From Streptomyces kanamyceticus (GTDB lineage Bacteria > Actinomycetota > Actinomycetes > Streptomycetales > Streptomycetaceae), in NCBI RefSeq assembly GCF_008704495.1, contig NZ_CP023699.1:4340001-4404000 (forward strand): a DNA stretch of 64,000 nt, in the 5' to 3' direction. This document shows positions 43,837 through 52,243 of the stretch, piece by piece (positions within the stretch are counted from its first letter, which is position 1; each line of letters begins with the position of its first letter). A program made the position numbers and the translations under genes. The notes under the pieces are model-generated. The model saw only the letters and a program-made list of their open reading frames with translations, did not search any database and was not told the DNA's origin.

Positions 43837-43893
43837 CCCACACGGGCAGCCCTCCAGCCCCCCCAGCCCTCCAGCCCCCCAACCCTCCCGCGC

Positions 43894-45501
43894 TCACTCC
43901 GCCGCACAAGTCCCCGCCATAGGCGTCTCCCCGTACAGCAGGAACCCGTCGACCTTGTCCCGCACGCACGTGGAGCCCAGGTAACCGGTGTGCCCGTCCC
44001 CCTTGTTGTCCAGGACGACGGCCTGCGAACCGAGGCGCTTCGCGGTCTCCTCCGTCCACCGGTAGGGGGTGGCCGGGTCGCCGCGCGTGCCGACGAGCAG
44101 CATCTTGGGCGTCTTCACGTCCCGTACGTCCGCACGGATGTAGTCGGTGCCCGCCGGGCGCCCGAAGCAGAGCAGCACCGGCATCAGCATCGACTTGCCG
44201 AAGACCGGCGACGCCTCGTCGAACTCCTCCTGGAGCGTGCCGATCTCCTTCTCGATACGGGCGGCGTCGGGCCGGTCGGGGTCGTCGGCGCAGTTCACGG
44301 CCATGAGCGCGGCGGTCATGTTGTCGGCGGGCACGTCCCCGGCGGACACGTCCTCGGCGGGCACGCCCCCGGCACGCCAGGACATGCCGACCGGCCCGTT
44401 GCCGAGACCACCGCTCATCCGGATCAGCGCGCGCGGGTCCCCGTCCGCGAGGAGCCCGCCGAGCGCCTGCGAGAGCGCGGGCCACGCCTGCCTGCTGTAC
44501 AGCGCCTGGCTGAGCACGGCGACGACGTCCTGCCCGGTGAACTCCCCGCCGTCCGCGGCCTGGAGGGGCATCGCGTCCATGTCCTTGATGAGCTGGACCA
44601 TGCCCTGCCGGGCGGCCCGCGCGTCCGTGCCGAAGACACAGCCCGCGTTGCCCGTGCACCAGGCGAGGAAGTTGTCGAGGGCGGTCTGCCTGCCCTCGGC
44701 GGTGGCCAGGGACTGTTCGGCGACCGGCTCGGTCAGCGTGTCCACTCCGTCGAGCACCATCCGCCCGACCTTCTTGGGGAACTGCGCCGCGTAGACGGCG
44801 CCGAGCCGCGTCCCGTACGAGAAACCGAGGTAGTTGAGCTTCTTGTCGCCGAGCGCCTGGCGCATGACGTCCATGTCGCGGGAGACGTTGACCGTCCCGA
44901 TGTACGGCAGGACGGGACCTGACTTGGCCGCGCACTCCGCGGCGACCTCGCGCAACTCGGCGAGCAGGGCGCCCGGGTCGTCCTGTCCCCCCTCGCCGGT
45001 CCCGGTGTCGTCCGTGGCGTCCGTGGCGTCCGCGGCGTCGCCGCAGCTGACGGGGGCGCTCTCGCCGACCCCGCGCGGATCGAAGGAGACCACGTCGTAC
45101 CCCTTGCCGAGGTATCCGAACTCCTTCTGCGAACCGGCGAGCGCGGAGACACCGGGACCGCCGGGGCCGCCGAAGTTCAGGAGCAGGGAGCCGCGCGGCT
45201 CGCCGCTCGCGCTCGACCGCAGCTTGATCATCGCGAGGTCGACGGTGCCCTTCGACGGCCGCCCGTAGTCGAGCGGCACGGTCACCTTCCCGCACCGGAC
45301 GTCCTTGGCGTGGCCGGAGGCCTCCGCGACGTCCCCGGTCGCGCCCTTGCAGGCGGACCACTTGATCTTCTGCGTGTAGTAGCGCGACAGATCGGGCCGC
45401 CCGCCGTCCGCGTCGGCCGCGGCGGCCGGGAAGAGCCCCGGCACGCCCGCTCCCACGACGATCAGCACGGTGACGCCGGCGAAAGCACAGGCTCCGCGCA
45501 C
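43894..45501 (-). CDS. Secreted tripeptidyl aminopeptidase-like alpha/beta hydrolase
   Basis: 535 aa with an N-terminal signal peptide (about 1-28). It matches the streptomycete TAP/SlpD family: oxyanion region LLLNFGGPGGPGV, DVVSFDPRGVGES, nucleophile LGFSYG (Ser228), then a C-terminal TAP-like part with the acid in GTRGDPATPY and His in KGDGHTGYL. Several Cys suggest disulphides. It removes tripeptides from the N-termini of extracellular peptides. Convergent with the MmyB-type gene. Confidence 0.9.
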   Translation of the reverse strand: MRGACAFAGVTVLIVVGAGVPGLFPAAAADADGGRPDLSRYYTQKIKWSACKGATGDVAEASGHAKDVRCGKVTVPLDYGRPSKGTVDLAMIKLRSSASGEPRGSLLLNFGGPGGPGVSALAGSQKEFGYLGKGYDVVSFDPRGVGESAPVSCGDAADATDATDDTGTGEGGQDDPGALLAELREVAAECAAKSGPVLPYIGTVNVSRDMDVMRQALGDKKLNYLGFSYGTRLGAVYAAQFPKKVGRMVLDGVDTLTEPVAEQSLATAEGRQTALDNFLAWCTGNAGCVFGTDARAARQGMVQLIKDMDAMPLQAADGGEFTGQDVVAVLSQALYSRQAWPALSQALGGLLADGDPRALIRMSGGLGNGPVGMSWRAGGVPAEDVSAGDVPADNMTAALMAVNCADDPDRPDAARIEKEIGTLQEEFDEASPVFGKSMLMPVLLCFGRPAGTDYIRADVRDVKTPKMLLVGTRGDPATPYRWTEETAKRLGSQAVVLDNKGDGHTGYLGSTCVRDKVDGFLLYGETPMAGTCAAE

Positions 45502-45627
45502 GGCAACCTCCCAGGGTGTTCCCCTCGCTCACCCTAAGCGCCGGGCACGGGCACCGCCCGTTCAGCGCCCCGTCACCGTACGCACATGCCGATCACCCTC
45601 CGCGACGGAAGCTCGCCCCTCCCTCCC

Positions 45628-46905
45628 TCAGTCCCGCTCCAGGATCGCGGTGACGCCCTGCCCGCCCGCCGCGCAGACGGAGATGAGACCGCGCCCCGGC
45701 CGCCCCCGCTCCGCGAGCAGCCGGGCGAGCGTCGCGACGATGCGCGCCCCGGTGGCGGCGAAGGGATGCCCGGTGGCGAGCGAGGACCCGGCGACGTTGA
45801 GCCGCTCCCTGGGTACGGTGCCGATGCCCCGCTTCTCCCACGCGGCGAGCGTCGCGAGGACCTGCGAGGCGAACGCCTCGTGCACCTCCACGAAGTCGAA
45901 GTCGCCGAGCCCGAGCCCGGCCCGCTCCAGCATCCGGGGCACCGCGTGGGCGGGCGCCATCAGGAGCCCGTCGCCGCCGCCCGCGACGTCGCCGCGCACG
46001 AAGTCCACGGCGGCCGTCTCGCACGCGGTGAGATACGCGAGCGGTTCGACGCCGCGCCGCGCGGCCCACTCCTCGCTGGCGAGCAGCGCCACGGCGGCCC
46101 CGTCGGTCAGCGGCGTCGAATTGCCCGCCGTCATCGTCGGGTTGGGCCCGTCGAGACCGAACACCGGCTGAAGCCGGGCGAGTTTCTCCACCGTGGAGGC
46201 GGGCCGCAGGTTCTGGTCCCTGGCAAGGCCACGGAACGGTACGACGAGGTCCTGGAAGAACCCCCGCTCGTACGCGGCGGCGAGCCGCTGGTGACTGGCG
46301 GCGGCCAGCTCGTCCTGCGCCTCGCGCGCGATGTCCCACGCCCGCGCGGTCACGGCGGCGTGCTCGCCCATGGAGAGCCCGGTGCGCGGCTCGGCGTTGC
46401 GCGGGACGTCCGGCACGACGTGCCGGGGCCGTATCCGGCCGAGCGCGCGCAGCCGCCCGCCGAGGGAGGTGGCGCGCCGGGTCGCGAGCAGGATCCGGCG
46501 CAGCTCGTCGTTGACGCCGAGCGGCGCGTCGCTCGCGGTGTCGGCGCCGCCCGCGATGCCGGACTCGAGCTGCCCGAGCATGACCTTGTTGGCGACGGCC
46601 ATGACGGCCTGGAGGCCGGTCCCGCACGCCTGCTGGATGTCGTACGCGGGCGTCCGGGCATCGAGCGTCGACCCGAGGACGACCTCCCTCGCGAGGTTGA
46701 AGTCCCTGCTGTGCTTGAGCACCGCCCCGGCAACCAATTCCCCCACGGATCCCTCTTCTCGCAGGGCGTGGCGCGCCACGAGACCGTCGACGGCCGCGGT
46801 GAGCATGTCCTGGTTCGACGCGGTCGCGTACGGACCGTCGGAGCGCGCGAAGGGGATGCGGCTGCCGCCGATGACGGCCACGCGTCGTACGGAAGGAAGG
46901 CTCAT
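45628..46905 (-). CDS. Acetyl-CoA C-acyltransferase (thiolase), FadA2-like
   Basis: 425 aa. The thiolase fold has all active-site parts: Cys94 in QQACGTGL, a His in NxxEAF-type VEVHEAFASQ, GHPFAATGAR and CAAGGQG with the second Cys. It cleaves beta-ketoacyl-CoA to acetyl-CoA (or condenses two). It is divergent from a FabG4-like reductase across a double palindrome. The trio thiolase/FabG4/MaoC recalls Mycobacterium tuberculosis Rv0241c-Rv0243 (htdX, fabG4, fadA2), supporting a role in fatty-acid turnover. Confidence 0.93.
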   Translation of the reverse strand: MSLPSVRRVAVIGGSRIPFARSDGPYATASNQDMLTAAVDGLVARHALREEGSVGELVAGAVLKHSRDFNLAREVVLGSTLDARTPAYDIQQACGTGLQAVMAVANKVMLGQLESGIAGGADTASDAPLGVNDELRRILLATRRATSLGGRLRALGRIRPRHVVPDVPRNAEPRTGLSMGEHAAVTARAWDIAREAQDELAAASHQRLAAAYERGFFQDLVVPFRGLARDQNLRPASTVEKLARLQPVFGLDGPNPTMTAGNSTPLTDGAAVALLASEEWAARRGVEPLAYLTACETAAVDFVRGDVAGGGDGLLMAPAHAVPRMLERAGLGLGDFDFVEVHEAFASQVLATLAAWEKRGIGTVPRERLNVAGSSLATGHPFAATGARIVATLARLLAERGRPGRGLISVCAAGGQGVTAILERD

Positions 46906-46927
46906 GTCTCGACCAACTCCTGACTCT

Positions 46928-46950
46928 TGAGTAACCTTACTCAGAAGTAA
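46928..46950. promoter_or_regulatory. Overlapping palindromes between thiolase and fabG4 genes
   Basis: TGAGTAA-CC-TTACTCA (46928-46943) is a perfect 7-2-7 repeat; its right half is shared with TTACT-CAGA-AGTAA (46937-46950). The 72-bp gap serves both divergent genes. The TetR gene at 49771 is a plausible binder. Confidence 0.65.
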
Positions 46951-46977
46951 ATTTAGGACTCAGCTGGGAGTTGGACA

Positions 46978-48294
46978 ATGGCCGACCGCTATCTGAACCT
47001 CACCGCCACGGCGCCCGGCCGCTTCCTCACCCGCCGCCTGGGCCTGCCCCGACCGGTCCCACTACGCCGCTGGTCCCCCGAACATCCACGCCTGGACGGC
47101 GAGTTGCTGCTCCTCACCACGGGCGGCTCCCGCCACACGGACGCCCTCGTGGAACTCCTCACGGCCCAGGGCCTGCCGCCCGCCACAACCTCCGGGCGGC
47201 CCGCGGCAGTTGTCCTCGACGCGACGGGCGCGGCCCGCGTCGCCGACCTCACCGAGGTGCACACCGCGCTGCATCCCGTGGTGCGTTCGGTGGCGGACAA
47301 CGGCCGCGTGGTCGTGCTCGGCTCCCCGCCCGACCCCGACGACCACCACCAGGCGGCGGCCCAGCAGGCACTCGAAGGGTTCGTACGCTCCCTCGGCAAG
47401 GAACTCGGCCGCGGCCGCACCGCCAACCTGGTCCGCGTCCCCGGCCCGACCGGCTCCGCCTCCTCCACCCTGCGCTTCCTCCTCTCCCCCAAGTCCGCCT
47501 ACGTCACGGGCCAGTTGATCGAGACCGGCCCCGACGCGGCGGTGCGCGACCCCGACGACTGGGAACGCCCCCTGGCCGGACGTACGGCACTGGTCACCGG
47601 CGCCGCACGCGGCATCGGCGAAGCGGTGGCGGACGTCCTGGTCCGTGACGGCGCGCGCGTGGTGCTCCTCGACGTGCCCTCGGCCCAACAGGACCTGGTC
47701 CGCGTGGCGGATCGCCTGGGCGGCACGGCGCTGCCCCTGGACATCACGGCGGACGACGCGGGCGACCGCATCGTCGCGGCGCTGCCCACCGACGGCGGCT
47801 TGGACGTCCTCGTCCACAACGCGGGCATCACCCGCGACCGCACCCTGGCGAACATGGAGCGCGAACGCTGGAACGCGGTGCTCGACGTGAACCTCGGCGC
47901 GGTCCTCTCCACGACGGACACGCTCCTGCGCACCGGGGTGCTGCGACCCGGCGGCCGGATCGTCGCCACCTCCTCGATCGCGGGGATCGCCGGTAACGCG
48001 GGCCAGACCAACTACGCGGCCAGCAAGGCCGGGATCATCGGCCTCACCCGCTCCCTCGCGCCTCGCGCGCTCGCGGAGCACGGCGTCACGATGAACGCGG
48101 TGGCCCCCGGCTTCATCGAGACTCGGATGACGGCGTCGGTCCCCCTCCTGATCCGCGAGGCGGGCCGCCGCATGAACTCCCTGTCCCAGGGAGGGCTCCC
48201 CATCGATGTCGCCGAGACGGCCGCCTGGCTGGCGACGGGGGGCATGAACGCCCAGGTGATCCGAACCTGCGGCCAGAGCCTGTTGGGCGCGTAG
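46978..48294 (+). CDS. fabG4: Large 3-oxoacyl-ACP/CoA reductase, FabG4 type
   Basis: 438 aa, much longer than ordinary FabG (~245 aa), because a flavodoxin-like N-terminal domain (about 1-195) precedes the SDR domain, as in M. tuberculosis FabG4. SDR features: cofactor loop LVTGAARGIGEA (about 204-215), HNAGITRD, TSSIAG and Y-x-x-x-K in NYAASKAG (Tyr345, Lys349). It reduces 3-oxoacyl thioesters with NAD(P)H. Divergent from the thiolase and upstream of the MaoC-like dehydratase, giving a beta-oxidation-type set. Confidence 0.92.
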   Translation: MADRYLNLTATAPGRFLTRRLGLPRPVPLRRWSPEHPRLDGELLLLTTGGSRHTDALVELLTAQGLPPATTSGRPAAVVLDATGAARVADLTEVHTALHPVVRSVADNGRVVVLGSPPDPDDHHQAAAQQALEGFVRSLGKELGRGRTANLVRVPGPTGSASSTLRFLLSPKSAYVTGQLIETGPDAAVRDPDDWERPLAGRTALVTGAARGIGEAVADVLVRDGARVVLLDVPSAQQDLVRVADRLGGTALPLDITADDAGDRIVAALPTDGGLDVLVHNAGITRDRTLANMERERWNAVLDVNLGAVLSTTDTLLRTGVLRPGGRIVATSSIAGIAGNAGQTNYAASKAGIIGLTRSLAPRALAEHGVTMNAVAPGFIETRMTASVPLLIREAGRRMNSLSQGGLPIDVAETAAWLATGGMNAQVIRTCGQSLLGA

Positions 48295-48300
48295 CGCTGC

Positions 48301-48972
48301 GCTGTTCCTGTAGGAGCGACTACCCCGCCGCTTCGCGGCGGATTATCCCCACCCGCCCACCCGTATCTCCGCGACGGGCCCTTCCTGTAGGAGCCGCCTC
48401 GCTTGCCGTGGGGCGGGGCCGCGGCGGTATGTCCGTCCTCGCCGTCCCAGGCGCACCGCCACGGCTTGGGCACCTCGGAACGAGGCCCCCAGTGCTCCGG
48501 GCGAACATACCGCCACGTCCCCTCAGACCGGACGGCGACTGCGGGCCGCTCCCGCCCCGCCCCCGCCTCCCGCTGCGGGCGACCGCGCGCGGGTGGGCTA
48601 CCGCTGTGGGCGACCGCGCCGATGGGCCGGACCCGGTGGGCAGGTCCGCGCTGCTGTGGGCAATCGTGCCGCTGGGCGGCACGGGTGGGCACAGCCCCCG
48701 GCGCCGAGGAGCGAGGACGGGAGCGCAAGCCACGGCGCCGGTGGGGGGACGGAACCCCCACCGGCCCGCAGCCGCCCGCGCTCCCGAGGGGACGTGGGGG
48801 TATGTGCGAACGGAGCACAGTGGAGACCGGGGCAAGGAAGCAAGCCCTACTAGCCCCCGCCCCGGGATGGCGAGTACGCACATACCCCCGCGGCCCCGCC
48901 CCCAAGACGAACCCAAGGCGCAGACCCCAGCCCAAGGCGCCCCCGCCAGAAACCCCACTCCGAAAGGACCAG
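48301..48972. repeat. Non-coding mosaic of palindromic repeats before the MaoC gene
   Basis: No gene is supported in these ~670 bp. Contents in order: an inverted copy of the 41-kb repeat unit with hairpin CCGCCGC-ttc-GCGGCGG (48325-48341) and edges TTCCTGTAGGAG (48305, 48384); a ~113-bp unit (48413-48525) whose ends are themselves inverted (GGCGGTATGT / ACATACCGCC); tandem ~45-bp 'CGCTGTGGGC' elements (about 48570-48694), the last being a hairpin like that at 19234-19275; and an inverted copy of the 113-bp unit (48785-48896). Confidence 0.7.
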
Positions 48973-49799
48973 ATGTCCCTCATCCGAGCCGCCCTCGCCT
49001 CCCCCTTCAAGCGCCCCACCCCAACGCCCAACCCCCCACCACCCGCCTCCACGAAGTCGTACACGTCAAGCCCCCGCACCTCGCCGCCTACAAGCACCTC
49101 TGCGGATTCACCGACGACCCCCACACCCTCCCGCCCACCTACCCGCACGTCCTCGCCTTCCCCCTGGCCATGCGCCTGATGTCCGCCCGAGACTTCCCGC
49201 TCCCCCTCCTCGGCCTCGTGCACACGTCCATCGACATCACCCAGCACCACGCCCCGCACCCCACCGAGGCACTCCAACTCGACGTACACGTAACACAGTT
49301 GGCCCCGCACAGGCGCGGCACCGAAGCCACCCTCACCACCGAGGCGCGCGACACCGACGGCACCCTCCGCTGGGAGTCACACAGCACGTACCTGGCCCGC
49401 CACAAGGCACCGACAACCCGCCCCGAAGCACCGGCCGCCGAACCCGAACCCGAACCCGCCCCCGGAACCGAGTGGCACCTCGCACCCGACCTCGGCCGTC
49501 GCTACGCCTCCGTCAGCGGCGACCGCAACCCCATCCACCTGCACCCACTGGCCGCCCGCCCCTTCGGCTTCCCCCGCGCCATCGCCCACGGCATGTGGAC
49601 CGCCGCCCGCTGCCTCGCGGAGCACGAGCCGACACGGGACGCGGGCCCCGACGCCCGGCTCCACGTCCACGTCGACTTCAAGGCCCCCGTACTGCTCCCC
49701 TCCACCGTGACCTACACGCCCCGCGGCCCCGCCTTCGAACTACGGGCCGCCGCCACCGGCAGGCTGCACCTCACGGGGTCCAGCGCCGTCCTTCCATGA
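48973..49799 (+). CDS. MaoC-like hydratase (HtdX type), apparently frameshifted near the start
   Basis: The domain is clear from about 49040 to the stop: HLAAYKHLCGF, LPPTYPHVLAFPLAMRLM, LLGLVHTSIDI, then the hot-dog catalytic motif YASVSGDRNPIHLHPLAARPFGF and HGMWTAARCL. In that frame no start occurs after 48867. ATG 48973, with GAAAGGA upstream, opens MSLIRAALASPFKRP, a plausible beginning, but in another frame. One base added within the C-rich stretch 49018-49040 (for example the C6 run at 49032-49037) would join them. Either a sequencing error or a broken gene. It would dehydrate 3-hydroxyacyl thioesters alongside fabG4 and the thiolase. Confidence 0.75.
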
Positions 49800-50463
49800 G
49801 GTCACCGAGCCCCGCCCAGGCGAAGTTCATGAGGGTCGCCGCAGCCTCCTTCGCGGAGACGGACGCGTCCGTGTTGGCCCAGTCGGCCAGCGACTCCGCC
49901 GCCCCGACCAGCGCCTGGGCGAGCCCGGCCACCTCGCGGTCGGGCAGCGCGGGGTTACGGTGCGCCTCCCGCGCCGCCTCGGCGATGAGGACCGTCACGA
50001 AGGCGAGGATCTCCTCCCGCATCCCGGCGACCTCGGCGGCGAACGGCGCCCCGTTGGTCCGCGCCTGCGCGTGCAGCACCGCCCACCCGTCGGGCCGCTC
50101 CGCGGTGTGCTCGAAGAACGCCGTGAGCCCGGACCAGAGTTGCCGGTCGGCGGGCTCCGTCGCCGACACCCCCTCGCGCACCGCGGCGACGAGCGCGGCG
50201 GCTTCCCGCCGTATGCAGGCGGTGAAGAGCTGTTCCTTGGAGTTCAGGTACAGGTAGACCAACGGCTTGGAGACACCGGCGAGTTCGGCTATCTCGTCCA
50301 TGGAGGCGGCCCGGTACCCCCGCTGCCCGAAGATCCGCACCGCGGCGTCCATCATCTGCTGCTCGCGCACGGCACGCGGCATCCGCTTCTGCCGCGACAC
50401 GATCTTCTGTCGCGGCGCGGCCTTCTGCCGCGACACGTCCTTCTGCCGCTGCTTGTCGACCAC
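49771..50463 (-). CDS. TetR-family regulator of the fatty-acid cluster
   Basis: 230 aa from GTG 50463. A basic repetitive leader (SRQK/PRQK units, residues 4-27) comes before the HTH (about 30-75: MMDAAVRIFGQRGYRAASMDEIAELAGVSKPLVYLYLNSKEQL). The C-terminal domain is helical and ligand-binding. It overlaps the MaoC gene tail by 29 bp in the opposite direction. Likely ligand is an acyl-CoA or fatty acid, and likely sites are the TGAGTAA/TTACTCA palindromes; both are inference. Confidence 0.9.
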   Translation of the reverse strand: MVDKQRQKDVSRQKAAPRQKIVSRQKRMPRAVREQQMMDAAVRIFGQRGYRAASMDEIAELAGVSKPLVYLYLNSKEQLFTACIRREAAALVAAVREGVSATEPADRQLWSGLTAFFEHTAERPDGWAVLHAQARTNGAPFAAEVAGMREEILAFVTVLIAEAAREAHRNPALPDREVAGLAQALVGAAESLADWANTDASVSAKEAAATLMNFAWAGLGDLMEGRRWTP

Positions 50464-50554
50464 GTCGGCCCCCGTCTTCCCTCACAGCCCCGTCCGAGGT
50501 CAGCGTACGGTCAACGGAGGCCCGTCCACGATTAACGGAGGGCGGGGACGTCCC

Positions 50555-51241
50555 TCACGCCACCTCCCCGCCCACCGCCGCGATCAGCGCCTCCACCCTG
50601 GCCCCCAGCTTGGCGGCGATCCCGTCCCGCAGCGGCCCGTACACCTCCTCGTTGAGACGGAGCGTCTGAGCCCCGCGGAAGAACACGTCACCGGCGTGGA
50701 AATCGGTCCGAAGGAGCCGCCCGAGCACGGTCGCCGGGTCCTCGACGCGGAACCGGAACCGCCCGAGCCGTACGGCAAGGAGACCATCGGCGGCCTCGGT
50801 ATCGACCTCAGCCACCGCGACCTGGAAATTTCCGCGTCCCCCGAATTGCCCGTACTCCTCGAAGAGTTGTAAGGCCCGGTCGTCCGCGGAAAGCCCGGAC
50901 AGCTCCCGAAGCGCCGCGGCGGCCAGACCGAGAGCAGGCCCGTCAGAAATTCCGCCGAGTGCCGCGAGGGCCGGTGCGTCGACCCGGTAGGGAAAGGCGC
51001 TGGCCCGGTGCCGGACGAAGCCCTCGTGGCTCTCCACGATCCAACCGATCGATTCCAGAGTTTCCCCGAAGACCTCGTACCAATTCTCCGCCTCGGTGAA
51101 CCGGTTGACCTTCCTGTTGGCGACGAGCTGCGCGAGGAGCAGCGAATGCAGCACATCATTTCCCTGCCGCCCGGAAACCCCCGCCGTCAAGACGACGAGC
51201 CCGCCTGCGGCGACGACGACGCGCCCCTCGCCCCGCGGCAC
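50555..51241 (-). CDS. Unrecognised protein, paralogue of the upstream gene
   Basis: GTG 51241 with TGAGG upstream, 7 bp after the preceding stop; 228 aa. Shared with the 257-aa protein at 51249 are 'VVAxGxxVxxTxGxxGxQxxDVLxxxLxAQLxANxK' and 'W(Y)xxxxxxLExxGW(I/V)V' in the first third, 'ALxxLxxLSxDDRAxxLFE' in the middle and 'TLRLNEEVYGPLRDGIAAKLG' near the end. Mostly helical with two central beta strands; no signal peptide. It lacks the first ~40 residues of its paralogue. Function unknown. Confidence 0.7.
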   Translation of the reverse strand: MPRGEGRVVVAAGGLVVLTAGVSGRQGNDVLHSLLLAQLVANRKVNRFTEAENWYEVFGETLESIGWIVESHEGFVRHRASAFPYRVDAPALAALGGISDGPALGLAAAALRELSGLSADDRALQLFEEYGQFGGRGNFQVAVAEVDTEAADGLLAVRLGRFRFRVEDPATVLGRLLRTDFHAGDVFFRGAQTLRLNEEVYGPLRDGIAAKLGARVEALIAAVGGEVA

Positions 51242-51248
51242 CGGGACC

Positions 51249-52022
51249 TCAGATCTCCAGGTCGTCGATGAACTGGCTCGCCTTGTCGCCGAGCTTCTTG
51301 ATGACGGCCTCGCGGACCTGTGCGTACACGTCCTCGTTGAGCGTCATCGTCTGGCGGGCCTGCTGCATCGTCGTACTGGCGCGCGGGAAGCTGAAGAACA
51401 GCACCCTGGTGACGCGTTCCGTGGTGGTGAAGTAGAACATGCCGATCTTCATGACCACGGTGTCGCCCGAGGAGACGCCGCACGCCGCGATCTGGAAGTT
51501 GCCCAGCTTGTCGCTGTGCGCGTTGCTCTCGAAGAGCACCACGCTGCGGTCCTTGTCCGGCAGGGACTTCAGGGAACCGATCGCGGCCTTGGCCACCGAG
51601 ATCTCGCCGGGTGAGGCGATGGCCTGGAGCAGTGCGATGACGGCGCGGTCGACGGTGAACCGTGACCCCGCGACGGTGAGCTTGGCGAAGCTGAAGGACG
51701 GCACGACCCAGCCGACCTGTTCCAGGACGGAGCGGTAGTAGTCGTACCACTTCTTGGTGTTCTCGTCGCGGTCGTACTTCTTGTTGGCCGCGAGCTGGGC
51801 GATCAGCGTCGCGTTGAGCACGTCGGACTTCTGCTGCCCGTTCAGACCGTCGGTGAAGGCGACGATGCTGCCCGCGACGACCGCGGCGGACTCCTCTTCC
51901 TGGAGCGCCAATCCGGGTGGCACATAGCGCATTTCGGGCTGATCGAGTTCCAGGTTCTCAATGAACTGGAGCGCGTCCGTGACTTTCTGTTTTGCCTCGA
52001 CCTCGATGTCGGAAGACGTCAT
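51249..52022 (-). CDS. Unrecognised protein heading a two-gene paralogue operon
   Basis: 257 aa from ATG 52022. The N-terminus is polar and helical (EVEAKQKVTDALQFIENLEL), followed by a hydrophobic-Ala stretch (AAVVAGSIVAFTDGL) and DVLNATLIAQLAANKKYDR, then GNFQIAACGVSSGDTVVMKIGMFYF as a beta-hairpin region and TMTLNEDVYAQVREAVIKKLG at the end. No membrane helix or catalytic motif recognised. The 150 bp upstream are clearly AT-richer than surroundings (GGTCATATTAAACC), which hints at acquisition from elsewhere. Confidence 0.7.
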   Translation of the reverse strand: MTSSDIEVEAKQKVTDALQFIENLELDQPEMRYVPPGLALQEEESAAVVAGSIVAFTDGLNGQQKSDVLNATLIAQLAANKKYDRDENTKKWYDYYRSVLEQVGWVVPSFSFAKLTVAGSRFTVDRAVIALLQAIASPGEISVAKAAIGSLKSLPDKDRSVVLFESNAHSDKLGNFQIAACGVSSGDTVVMKIGMFYFTTTERVTRVLFFSFPRASTTMQQARQTMTLNEDVYAQVREAVIKKLGDKASQFIDDLEI

Positions 52023-52171
52023 TACGCCTCTTCTGTCACATGCCGGATAAATGGCGAGGCGAACCCCGCTGGTGTTCCTGGGAAACTGCCCCTCAGAACT
52101 GATCCGAGCCGCTGTTTGAGGGTCATATTAAACCCGCCCATGAAACCGTCAAGGCCGTGCACACAAACGAC

Positions 52172-52208
52172 GGAGCCCCGCTCCGGAAGGGTTCCGGGGC
52201 GGGGCTCC
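52172..52208 (-). terminator. 17-bp stem terminator after the symporter gene
   Basis: GGAGCCCCGCTCCGGAA and TTCCGGGGCGGGGCTCC pair over 17 positions (one G-U) around a GGG loop. It lies 36 bp past the symporter stop and also faces the end of nothing on the plus strand, so it should stop symporter transcription before the paralogue operon. Confidence 0.8.
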
Positions 52209-52243
52209 AGGGGTCACGAGGAGACCCGGGGACTCAGGCCGAC

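Noticed and set aside
48408..48972. N-terminal extension of the MaoC protein back to 48408
   Set aside because: The stretch is composed of inverted repeats and reads as Pro/Arg/Gly-rich sequence with no family similarity.
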